DNA of 64,000 nt, from the NCBI RefSeq assembly GCF_020883535.1, contig NZ_CP086654.1, forward strand, positions 1,550,001-1,614,000, read 5' to 3'. Both the position numbers and the translations under genes were made by a program. The stretch comes from Staphylococcus ratti (GTDB lineage Bacteria > Bacillota > Bacilli > Staphylococcales > Staphylococcaceae). Numbering within the stretch: position 1 is the first letter of the stretch; every line of letters begins with the position of its first letter. Below are positions 56,042 to 64,000 of the stretch, one piece after another. Below the pieces are notes generated by a model. That model had not been told where the DNA came from, did no database searches, and saw only the letters and a program-made list of their open reading frames with translations.

Positions 56042-56106
56042 CTGCAATTTGTTTACTTTTACTAAACATAAAGTTTAATGCTCAATAAAAATACCAAACT
56101 ACAGCT
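56042..56106 (-). terminator. Terminator of the UPF0223 gene overlapping the regulator's promoter
   Basis: AAGCTG (56101-56106 region) pairs with CAGCTT next to the T-run; the interior contains the GTTTA half-sites. The same DNA therefore ends the upstream gene and carries the operator/promoter of the XRE-pot operon. Confidence 0.5.
56051..56077. promoter_or_regulatory. Candidate operator of the XRE-cupin regulator
   Basis: GTTTA (56051), TAAAC (56063) and GTTTA (56073) give one inverted and one everted pair, 30-60 bases before the regulator's start. A -35-like TTGAGC lies just upstream (minus strand). Binding by the XRE protein is inferred. Confidence 0.4.
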
Positions 56107-56124
56107 TAAATTACAATAGGTTTT

Positions 56125-56397
56125 TTAATTGTCAGACAATGTCGTTTTTTCAGGATTTTCTTTAGCTTGTTTCATTACACGATAGCTATCGTAGCCGCTC
56201 TGTTCTTTAAATGCATTGAAAATATTTCTTTCGTCAGCTTTTCCAGGAACGATTTTTTTAAACTCCTTATAACGCGCCATTAACGTTGTACTGTCAACGG
56301 AGGCTTCATAATAAGATTCTATCGCGTTAAAAAAAGTAATAACTTGAACCATTTCATCTTGCGTCCAATCCACATCAATTGGATATTGATAATCCAT
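56125..56397 (-). CDS. UPF0223 family protein (YktA-like)
   Basis: A 90-residue helical protein with the family pattern YPIDVDWTQDEMVQVITFFNAIE and RYKEFKKIVPGKADERNIFNAFKEQSGYDSYRVMK. Function is unknown. It lies between the pdh operon and the pot operon, as in other staphylococci. GGGGGAGATAAT precedes the ATG. Confidence 0.93.
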   Translation of the reverse strand: MDYQYPIDVDWTQDEMVQVITFFNAIESYYEASVDSTTLMARYKEFKKIVPGKADERNIFNAFKEQSGYDSYRVMKQAKENPEKTTLSDN

Positions 56398-56430
56398 ATT
56401 ATCTCCCCCTTAAATTAGCTAAAAGAAAGA

Positions 56431-56467
56431 GAGTGGGCACGAAATCACAATGATTTCGATGTCCCAC
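56431..56467 (-). terminator. Terminator of the pdhABCD operon
   Basis: GAGTGGGCACGAAATCA and TGATTTCGATGTCCCAC pair (two mismatches) around a 3-base loop; a T-rich tract follows on the minus strand. Confidence 0.85.
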
Positions 56468-56493
56468 CCCCAATTTTATTGTATTCTCACGAA

Positions 56494-57900
56494 TTACATT
56501 GTATGGATTGGTAAGCCGATTGCTTTTTCAGCAGCTTCCATGCTCATTTCACCTAAAGTTGGATGTGCATGAACAGTTAATGCGATGTCTTCAGCATTCA
56601 TACCTGCTTCAATCGCAAGTCCTAATTCAGCAATGACGTCAGAGGCACTTGTACCTACAACTTGAGCACCAATTAACGTGTCATCTTCTTTAAGTGTAAT
56701 TAACTTAACGAAACCTGTCGTATCATCTAATGATAATGCACGACCGTTTGCTTGATAAGGGAATTTAGAAGCTTTGTATTCGATACCTTCTTCTTTAGCT
56801 TGTGCTTCAGTGTAACCAACTTGAGCAAGTTCAGGCTCAGTGAAACATACAGCTGGCATACCGATATAATCTACTTCTGAGTTGTGTCCTGCAATAGCTT
56901 CAGCAGCGATTTTCGCTTCGTAGCTTGCTTTGTGGGCAAGCGGTAATCCCGGAACGATATCACCAATTGCATAGATACTGTCTACTGAAGTACGGCTTTG
57001 TTTATCAACATCGATTAAACCACGATCTGTTAGTTTAACGCCTACTTCTTCAAGACCTAGTTCATCTGTGTTTGGACGACGACCAACCGTAACTAATACG
57101 TAGTCTGCTTCGATTGTTTTTTCTTCGCCTTTAACTTCGTAAGTCACTTTAACACCGTTATCTGTTTCTTCAGCTGATTTTGCTAAAGCTTCTGTTTCAA
57201 TTGTCATACCTTTTGCTTTCATACCTTTTTTAACAGGTTGAACCATTTGTTTCTCGAAACCGCCTAAGATATCTTTTGCGCCTTCAAGAATCGTCACTTC
57301 AGTTCCGAAGTTAGCGTATGCTGTACCTAATTCAGAACCGATGTAACCGCCACCTACGACAACTAATTTTTTCGGTACTTCTTTAAGGTTTAACGCGCCT
57401 GTAGAATCTAAGACACGGCCCCCAAATTTGAAGTTAGGGATTTCGATCGGACGAGATCCTGTCGCAACAATTGCATTTTTAAAGTTGTATGTTTGAGCAC
57501 TCTTATCGTCCATCACACGTAAGCTATTTTTATCAACAAAATAAGCTTCACCTTTAACGATTTCTACTTTGTTACCTTTCAATAAACCTTCAACGCCACT
57601 TGTTAATTTGTTAACAACTGAACCTTTGAATTCTTGAACTTTACCGAAATCTAAAGATACGTTTTCAGCAGTAACACCTAAATCTGCCCCATGTTGTGCT
57701 TGTTCAAAGCGGTGTGAAACATTTAACAATGCTTTTGAAGGAATACAACCAACGTTTAAACAAACGCCGCCTAAATTACCTTTCTCAACAATTGTTACTT
57801 TTTGACCAAGTTGTGCTGCACGAATTGCTGCAACGTATCCTCCTGGTCCTGCACCGATGACAATAGTATCTGTTTCAATTGGAAAATCTCCGACTACCAT
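56494..57900 (-). CDS. pdhD: Dihydrolipoamide dehydrogenase (E3) of pyruvate dehydrogenase
   Basis: A 468-residue FAD enzyme that reoxidises dihydrolipoyl groups with NAD+. The FAD site is [19 protein letters not shown] (about 14-32), the redox disulfide [13 protein letters not shown] (Cys pair, about 44-56), the NAD site [13 protein letters not shown] (about 180-192), and the C-terminal catalytic His-Glu in [15 protein letters not shown]. The gene starts 4 bases after pdhC. Last gene of pdhABCD. Confidence 0.97.
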   Translation of the reverse strand: MVVGDFPIETDTIVIGAGPGGYVAAIRAAQLGQKVTIVEKGNLGGVCLNVGCIPSKALLNVSHRFEQAQHGADLGVTAENVSLDFGKVQEFKGSVVNKLTSGVEGLLKGNKVEIVKGEAYFVDKNSLRVMDDKSAQTYNFKNAIVATGSRPIEIPNFKFGGRVLDSTGALNLKEVPKKLVVVGGGYIGSELGTAYANFGTEVTILEGAKDILGGFEKQMVQPVKKGMKAKGMTIETEALAKSAEETDNGVKVTYEVKGEEKTIEADYVLVTVGRRPNTDELGLEEVGVKLTDRGLIDVDKQSRTSVDSIYAIGDIVPGLPLAHKASYEAKIAAEAIAGHNSEVDYIGMPAVCFTEPELAQVGYTEAQAKEEGIEYKASKFPYQANGRALSLDDTTGFVKLITLKEDDTLIGAQVVGTSASDVIAELGLAIEAGMNAEDIALTVHAHPTLGEMSMEAAEKAIGLPIHTM

Positions 57901-57903
57901 ATT

Positions 57904-59199
57904 TTACCCCTCCATTAATAATAATTCTGGATTGTTAAGTAAACGCTTGATGTGGTTCATTGCATTTTGACCTGTAGCACCATCAATTTGTCTATGGTCA
58001 AAACTTAATGATAATGACAATACTGGTGCTGCAACAATTTCACCATCTTTAACGATAGGTTTTTGAGCAATACGGCCAATACCTAAGATTGCTACTTCAG
58101 GATGGTTGATTACTGGTGTGAACCATTGTCCACCTGCTGAACCAATGTTACTAATTGTACATGTCGCACCCTTCATTTCATCTGAAGTTAATTTACCATC
58201 ACGTGCTTTTACAGCAAGTTCATTGATTTCATCTGAAATTTGGAAGATAGATTTACGGTCTGCATGTTTCACTACAGGCACTAATAAACCTCTTTCAGTA
58301 TCTGCTGCGATACCGATGTTCCAGTAATGCTTGTGAACCACTTCACCTGCTTCTTCATTGAAAGAAGTGTTAAGTGCTGGGTATTTTTTAAGTGCTGACA
58401 CTAATGCTTTAACAACATATGGTAAGAATGTTAATTTCGTACCTTGTTCAGCTGCGATTTCTTTGAATTTCTTACGGTGATCCCATAATTCTTGAACATC
58501 GATTTCGTCCATTAATGTTACGTGAGGCGCAGTGTGTTTAGAATTAACCATTGCTTTAGCAATTGCCTTACGCATTGCAGGGATTTTCTCAGTTGTTTCT
58601 GGGAAGTCGCCTTCAGTAGATACCACTGATGTTGTTGACGTAGCTTCTTCTTTTGCGTCAGCTGGTGCTGATGCTTCTGTTTGCGCTGATGTAGCTTGGC
58701 CGCCACCATTTAAGTATGCATCCACATCTTCTTTTGTAATTCTACCATTTTTACCAGTACCATTAACAGCTTTAATGTTTACATTGTTGTCGCGTGCGTA
58801 TTTACGAACAGATGGCATCGCTTTAACGTGTTTATTTTCATCTACATCTTCACTTGCTGCTTGTTGAGGCGCTTCTTCTTTTGCTTCCTCTTTAACTTCT
58901 TCTTTGCTCTCACTTGAACTGTCGTCATCGTGACCGCCTTTGAATTGCATGTCTTCAGCGTCTGGTGCATCAATTTTAACAATCGTGTCACCTACAACAG
59001 CTACAGTACCTTCGTCTACAAGTACTTCTTCTACTTTCCCTGAAACAGGAGAAGGGATTTCAACGACAGATTTATCATTTTGAACTTCACATAATACGTC
59101 GTCTTCTTCGATTTGATCTCCAGCTTTTACAAACCACTTTACAATTTCACCTTCGTGGATACCTTCACCAATATCTGGTAATTTAAATTCAAATGCCAC
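57904..59199 (-). CDS. pdhC: Dihydrolipoamide acetyltransferase (E2) of pyruvate dehydrogenase
   Basis: A 431-residue core of the complex: one lipoyl domain (about 1-80, lipoyl Lys in [13 protein letters not shown]), a Glu/Lys-rich linker, an E1/E3-binding domain (about 125-160, [22 protein letters not shown]), an Ala/Pro/Thr linker, and the catalytic acetyltransferase ending [14 protein letters not shown]. The start codon is GTG with AGGAGGA eight bases upstream. A 196-base gap separates it from pdhB, unlike the tight spacing elsewhere in the operon. Confidence 0.97.
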   Translation of the reverse strand: MAFEFKLPDIGEGIHEGEIVKWFVKAGDQIEEDDVLCEVQNDKSVVEIPSPVSGKVEEVLVDEGTVAVVGDTIVKIDAPDAEDMQFKGGHDDDSSSESKEEVKEEAKEEAPQQAASEDVDENKHVKAMPSVRKYARDNNVNIKAVNGTGKNGRITKEDVDAYLNGGGQATSAQTEASAPADAKEEATSTTSVVSTEGDFPETTEKIPAMRKAIAKAMVNSKHTAPHVTLMDEIDVQELWDHRKKFKEIAAEQGTKLTFLPYVVKALVSALKKYPALNTSFNEEAGEVVHKHYWNIGIAADTERGLLVPVVKHADRKSIFQISDEINELAVKARDGKLTSDEMKGATCTISNIGSAGGQWFTPVINHPEVAILGIGRIAQKPIVKDGEIVAAPVLSLSLSFDHRQIDGATGQNAMNHIKRLLNNPELLLMEG

Positions 59200-59395
59200 G
59201 TTGTTTCCTCCTAATTAATCATTTTGATTGTTAAGTTGTAACGAAATGAAAGAATGTTAAAGAGAAGATGTTATGTCTGTGAACAGGCAACCCCGTCCAC
59301 AACTACATGACCATCTTCAATTGAGTTATTCCTATCATACCCATCTTTAACACTTCTTATTTATCCTATTTATATTTATGACGCTTTAAAATTTA
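59200..59395 (-). other. Spacer between pdhB and pdhC
   Basis: These 196 bases hold no ORF. A small hairpin (GTGGAC with GTTCAC, near 59280-59301) is visible, but there is no clear terminator. It may contain an internal promoter for pdhCD; I could not identify one firmly. Confidence 0.35.
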
Positions 59396-60373
59396 TTAAA
59401 ATTCAAGTGTTTCTTTAGCTTTCGCTAAGATGTCATTTTTGTTTGGTAACCAAACATTTTCAGCTTGTGTAAATGGATAAATTGTATCTGGTGCTGAAAC
59501 ACGTCCGATAGGTGCTTCTAATGAAAGTACTGCGCGTTCTGATAATTCAGATACTACGTTTGCACCTACACCTGCTTGTTTTTGTGCTTCTTGTACTACA
59601 ACTACACGGCCTGTTTTCTCAGTTGATTTAACAATTGTTTCGATATCAAGTGGTTGAACTGTACGTAAGTCAATCACTTCTACTGAATGACCGTCTTTTT
59701 CAAGTTCTTCAGCAGCTTTTAATGATTCTTGAACCATTGCACCGTAAGTGATAATTGTTAAATCTGTGCCTTCACGTTTAACATTCGCTTTACCAATTTC
59801 GATTGTATATTCTTCTTCCGGTACTTCTTCACGGAATGAACGGTACAATTTCATGTGCTCTAAATACACTACTGGATCATTGCTACGGATACTTTCGATT
59901 AATAATCCTTTTGCATCGTAAGGACCAGAAGGAATTACTACTTTTAAACCTGGTGATTGTGTTAAAAGACCTTCTAAGTTATCTGCGTGTAATTCTGGTG
60001 TGTGCACACCGCCACCAAATGGCGCACGTACAGTTACAGGCGCAACTTTAGAGTTACCTGAACGGAAACGGTGACGTGCAATTTGACCTGCGATTGAGTC
60101 AAATACTTCGAATACGAAACCTAAGAATTGAACTTCCATAATTGGACGGTAGCCTTGTGTACTTAAACCTAAAGCTAAACCACCAATACCAGATTCTGCT
60201 AAAGGTGTGTCGAAAACGCGGTCTTCACCGAATTCTTTTTGTAAACCTTCAGTTACACGGAATACACCGCCATTAACACCTACGTCTTCACCAAAAATCA
60301 AAGTGTTTTCGTCATTTTTAAGTTCAGTTGCTAGCGCATTGTTAATCGCTTGAACCATTGTCATTTGTGCCAT
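59396..60373 (-). CDS. pdhB: Pyruvate dehydrogenase E1 beta subunit
   Basis: A 325-residue thiamine-diphosphate-dependent E1 beta subunit, starting [39 protein letters not shown] (about 27-45) and [14 protein letters not shown] mark the TPP and interface regions; [22 protein letters not shown] carries the typical tight turn. It forms a heterotetramer with PdhA. The gene starts 4 bases after the pdhA stop. Confidence 0.97.
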   Translation of the reverse strand: MAQMTMVQAINNALATELKNDENTLIFGEDVGVNGGVFRVTEGLQKEFGEDRVFDTPLAESGIGGLALGLSTQGYRPIMEVQFLGFVFEVFDSIAGQIARHRFRSGNSKVAPVTVRAPFGGGVHTPELHADNLEGLLTQSPGLKVVIPSGPYDAKGLLIESIRSNDPVVYLEHMKLYRSFREEVPEEEYTIEIGKANVKREGTDLTIITYGAMVQESLKAAEELEKDGHSVEVIDLRTVQPLDIETIVKSTEKTGRVVVVQEAQKQAGVGANVVSELSERAVLSLEAPIGRVSAPDTIYPFTQAENVWLPNKNDILAKAKETLEF

Positions 60374-60376
60374 GGC

Positions 60377-61489
<1,113 letters not shown>

Positions 61490-61512
61490 TCAATTCACCA
61501 TACCTTTCCCGT

Positions 61513-61541
61513 TTTATATAGTTCATCTTTACATAGTTTAA
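61513..61541 (-). promoter_or_regulatory. Promoter of pdhABCD
   Basis: On the minus strand TTAAAC (61541-61536), a 17-bp spacer and TATAAA (61518-61513). The pdhA start codon is 24 bases downstream of the -10. Confidence 0.6.
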
Positions 61542-61561
61542 CATATTTCTTACAAGCTGTT

Positions 61562-61641
61562 AAACAGTTTTGAACAACTTCTGTAACAGTTGGTAACATT
61601 ACAGTTAACGCAACTGTTATACTATTTTTATAAAACTGTTA
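61562..61641. promoter_or_regulatory. Phased inverted-repeat array upstream of the pdhA promoter
   Basis: AAACAGTT (61562-61569) and TAACAGTT (61584-61591) face AACTGTTA (61612-61619) and AACTGTTA (61634-61641). Within each pair the spacing is 22 bp, about two helical turns; the inner two form a 9-bp inverted repeat (TAACAGTTG, CAACTGTTA). The array lies just upstream of the -35, where an activator would bind. The regulator is unknown. Confidence 0.55.
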
Positions 61642-61649
61642 TATTCTCA

Positions 61650-62279
61650 TTACTTAGTAAACTGGTCAATATCGCTTTTCTCTTTTCTCGCTTTCTTAAC
61701 TGCCTCTGAATATTTATCTACTTTACCTTTCATTTGTTTTTGTGCATCTACAACTGCTTTAGACTTACGATTCACTTCATCTTGTGTGATAGATTGAGTC
61801 GTAAAATATTCAAACAAATCTTTCTCTTTATTCAAGATATTTTGATACCCTTTAACAAAATCTTCATGCTTTTGATATTTCGTGTCCATCGCTTTATTAA
61901 ATTCATCAAATTCTTTTTTCTTATCTTTATCATCTATTTTGCTGACGTCACCTTTAATTTTATTAAATTCTTTCTGCGACTTATCCATCGCATCTTTCTC
62001 TTTTTTTATTTCTTTGTTACGCTCCTCAGTATTTTTCAACATTTTTTTGATGTTATCTTGTACTGAATGAATATCTTTATTTTCGATTTTTTTAGCGATG
62101 CGCTCTTTTTCTTTTTCAAGCTTTCCTAGTTTCTCATTTATCTCTGTAATCGGTTGCTCTGCTTTCTGAATTTTTTCTAAACCATCATTATAATTTTGAA
62201 TGTGTTCTTTATCGTTGTTACATCCAACTAACAAGATACTCGTGGCTACAATAACACCTATTGACTTTTTGAATTTCAT
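61650..62279 (-). CDS. YkyA-type lipoprotein
   Basis: A 209-residue extracellular lipoprotein. It starts MKFKKSIGVIVATSILLVGCNN, with lipobox LVGC (Cys 20) for diacylglyceryl attachment, then a long, very Lys/Glu-rich helical body (about 30-205). The ORF can be extended upstream to 62339, but AAGGAGGT marks the ATG at 62279. The family (YkyA, DUF) is found beside pdhA in Bacillus and staphylococci; its function is not known, and membrane or wall integrity has been suggested. Confidence 0.9.
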   Translation of the reverse strand: MKFKKSIGVIVATSILLVGCNNDKEHIQNYNDGLEKIQKAEQPITEINEKLGKLEKEKERIAKKIENKDIHSVQDNIKKMLKNTEERNKEIKKEKDAMDKSQKEFNKIKGDVSKIDDKDKKKEFDEFNKAMDTKYQKHEDFVKGYQNILNKEKDLFEYFTTQSITQDEVNRKSKAVVDAQKQMKGKVDKYSEAVKKARKEKSDIDQFTK

Positions 62280-62403
62280 TTTTGAGTATACCTCCTTCTT
62301 TTCATTGGTAATATTAATGAAAACAATTGTATAAATCAAACAATATTATTATGACTCTGAGCCGCTTATCTGATATATTAAATAGATAAGGAAGGTGTCA
62401 AAT

Positions 62404-62955
62404 ATGCTAACTATGAAAGATATCATTCGCGATGGACATCCAACACTCCGTCAACGAGCAGAAGAAGTAAAATTCCCTTTATCTGCCGAAGAAAAAGAAA
62501 CCTTTTTAGCTATGCAAACATTTTTATATCATAGTCAAGATCCCGAAATGTCGGAAAAATATAAATTACGTAGTGGCGTAGGTTTAGCTGCACCGCAAAT
62601 CAACGTACCAAAACGTGCATTTGCCATTTATCTTCCTGATGATGGTCATGGCAAATCTTATGACATGATAGTGATTAATCCTAAGATCATCAGTCACAGT
62701 GTTCAAGAAGGTTATTTACCGACTGGCGAAGGTTGCTTAAGTGTGGATGAAAATATCCCAGGATATGTTCATCGTCATTATAGAATTAAAGTTAAAGCTT
62801 ACGATTTGGAAGGCAAAGAATTTACCTTACGTTTAAAAGGTTATGCTGCTATTGTTTTCCAACACGAGCTCGATCATTTAAACGGTGTGATGTTCTATGA
62901 TCACATCGATGGTAAAAATCCACTTCAACCTCATGAAAATGCAATTGAAGTTTAA
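62404..62955 (+). CDS. def: Peptide deformylase
   Basis: A 183-residue metalloenzyme that removes the formyl group from nascent proteins. Three motifs are visible: GVGLAAPQI (about 58-66), EGCLSVDE (metal Cys, about 110-117) and [10 protein letters not shown] (HExxH, about 153-162), the Bacillus/staphylococcal type II enzyme. The ATG at 62404 ([13 protein letters not shown]) matches the S. aureus start; the GTG at 62395 lies within the ribosome site. Confidence 0.98.
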   Translation: MLTMKDIIRDGHPTLRQRAEEVKFPLSAEEKETFLAMQTFLYHSQDPEMSEKYKLRSGVGLAAPQINVPKRAFAIYLPDDGHGKSYDMIVINPKIISHSVQEGYLPTGEGCLSVDENIPGYVHRHYRIKVKAYDLEGKEFTLRLKGYAAIVFQHELDHLNGVMFYDHIDGKNPLQPHENAIEV

Positions 62956-62958
62956 TTA

Positions 62959-63003
62959 AAACCACCTAGAAAGGCGATCTAATCGCACTTTTTTAGGTGG
63001 TTT
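62959..63003. terminator. Bidirectional terminator after def
   Basis: AAACCACCTA and TAGGTGGTTT, with an inner GCGAT/ATCGC pairing, close to the stop codons of two convergent genes. Confidence 0.9.
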
Positions 63004-63008
63004 CTCTT

Positions 63009-63278
63009 TTATATAAATTCATCTCGTCGTTCTGAATAAGGTATATTCAAGGACGCTAGTTCAGTTTTTACTTTTTCGAATGTCTCGACATCTAAAAACT
63101 CTGGGTCATGATCATGCCTAACGTAATGATGATTTTTCTCTTTAGGGCTCGGTTCATTATATTCAAAAAACATCGTCACTTCATTTTCCCTTATTTCAAA
63201 GTTAATGCCATCAAGCGCCTTATCTTCCCGCTGACTTTCCCTTTTTACTTCTTCAATAATACGTTTACTACTTTTCAT
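63009..63278 (-). CDS. Conserved hypothetical protein, 89 aa
   Basis: A small acidic/basic soluble protein starting MKSSKRIIEEVKRESQREDKA. It contains GINFEIRENEVTMFFEYNEPSPKE, a YVRHDHDPEF segment and a C-terminal DVETFEKVKTELASLNIPY helix. I recognise it only as a conserved staphylococcal neighbour of def. The ATG at 63278 has AGGTGAGG upstream; the GTG at 63287 overlaps that site. Confidence 0.75.
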   Translation of the reverse strand: MKSSKRIIEEVKRESQREDKALDGINFEIRENEVTMFFEYNEPSPKEKNHHYVRHDHDPEFLDVETFEKVKTELASLNIPYSERRDEFI

Positions 63279-63287
63279 CGTCCTCAC

Positions 63288-63597
63288 CTATTTCCATTAA
63301 AATACGCTTACATATTGATTCATTATCTCGATACGGATAGTTTATCACAAACTGCTTTATTTATCTGAAGACATAAGGTAAAATAAATAACAACTAGGTA
63401 AAGGTACAATCCTAACTTGTGCCTACTGAACGGATTTAAAATGATACATATGCACAGAGTTAAGTCGACGTATGGATTGAATGAAGTCTATCTTAAAGAT
63501 TTTACTTATTCAGTTCATGTTTTTTATTTTTTACTTAAAACACTTAGACTCATGCATCATTAATATATTTTTTGTAAACTCTAGGAGGAAATTATAA
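63288..63597. other. Intergenic region upstream of rpoY
   Basis: These 310 bases hold no credible gene. One 40-codon frame on the plus strand lacks a ribosome site. The stretch must contain the rpoY-rnjA promoter and the divergent promoter of the small hypothetical gene; only weak TAAAAT-like -10 sequences are visible. Confidence 0.5.

Positions 63598-64000
<403 letters not shown>

Noticed and set aside
63440-63562. A 40-codon plus-strand ORF before rpoY
   Set aside because: No ribosome site and no protein-like pattern; likely promoter region.

Overview
The window is low-GC chromosomal DNA of a Staphylococcus. The evidence is the gene content and order (murI-rdgB, sdhCAB, uvrC-trxA-mutS2-polX, pheST with a T-box, rpmF-ylbN, ctaA/ctaB/ctaM, pycA, ftsW, typA, potABCD, pdhABCD, def, rpoY-rnjA), a YSIRK/LPXTG fibrinogen-binding-type surface protein, and two phenol-soluble-modulin-like peptides. 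S. aureus carries the haem-uptake (isd/srtB) cluster between rpmF and the SpoU methylase gene; here the two genes are adjacent. A coagulase-variable or animal-associated species, perhaps of the hyicus/intermedius group, is a guess that the sequence alone cannot settle.

Region 1-8.8 kb is accessory. It holds a PSM-alpha-like peptide (340-414), a Ktr/Trk potassium channel subunit, a VOC-family protein and a tRNA-Arg(TCT). Behind the tRNA lies a small gene-poor patch (about 3.43-5.4 kb) of tiny minus-strand genes: a short HTH regulator, small membrane peptides, and a 31-residue hydrophobic peptide with its own promoter and terminator. A second, PSM-epsilon-like peptide (5691-5750), a frameshifted ORF and the cell-wall-anchored adhesin (6491-8329) follow. 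The two PSM-like genes share an upstream layout: AgrA-like 9-mers at identical spacing relative to the -10. The adhesin promoter carries a perfect SaeR direct repeat. The small secreted or surface products therefore look wired to quorum sensing (Agr) and the Sae virulence regulator.

Region 8.8-28.8 kb is mostly core: a FemA/B-like peptidoglycan aminoacyltransferase, a phosphodiesterase, rdgB, murI, succinate dehydrogenase (sdhCAB, with a cre-like site and a Fur-box-like palindrome upstream), uvrC, trxA, mutS2, polX, cvpA, zapA, divergent rnhC, then pheST behind a T-box and an rRNA/tRNA methyltransferase of the SpoU family.

Region 28.9-49.4 kb matches the Bacillus ylb/cta/yla block: rpmF, ylbN, tmcAL, coaD, rsmD, ylbG, GDPD, ylbF, a CAP-domain protein, ctaM, ctaB/ctaA (haem A synthesis for cytochrome oxidase), pycA, ftsW, ylaN, ylaL, ylaI, an old-yellow-enzyme-type oxidoreductase, typA, ylaF, an inositol-monophosphatase-family gene and a DUF1054 gene.

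Region 49.4-64 kb carries two tandem DUF4064-like membrane proteins with charged tails, the spermidine/putrescine transporter operon potABCD led by an XRE-cupin regulator, a UPF0223 gene, the pyruvate dehydrogenase operon pdhABCD with an unusual phased operator-like array in front of pdhA, the YkyA lipoprotein, peptide deformylase, a small hypothetical, rpoY and the first 188 bases of rnjA. Most genes are separated by strong bidirectional hairpin terminators. No IS element, CRISPR array or rRNA was seen.
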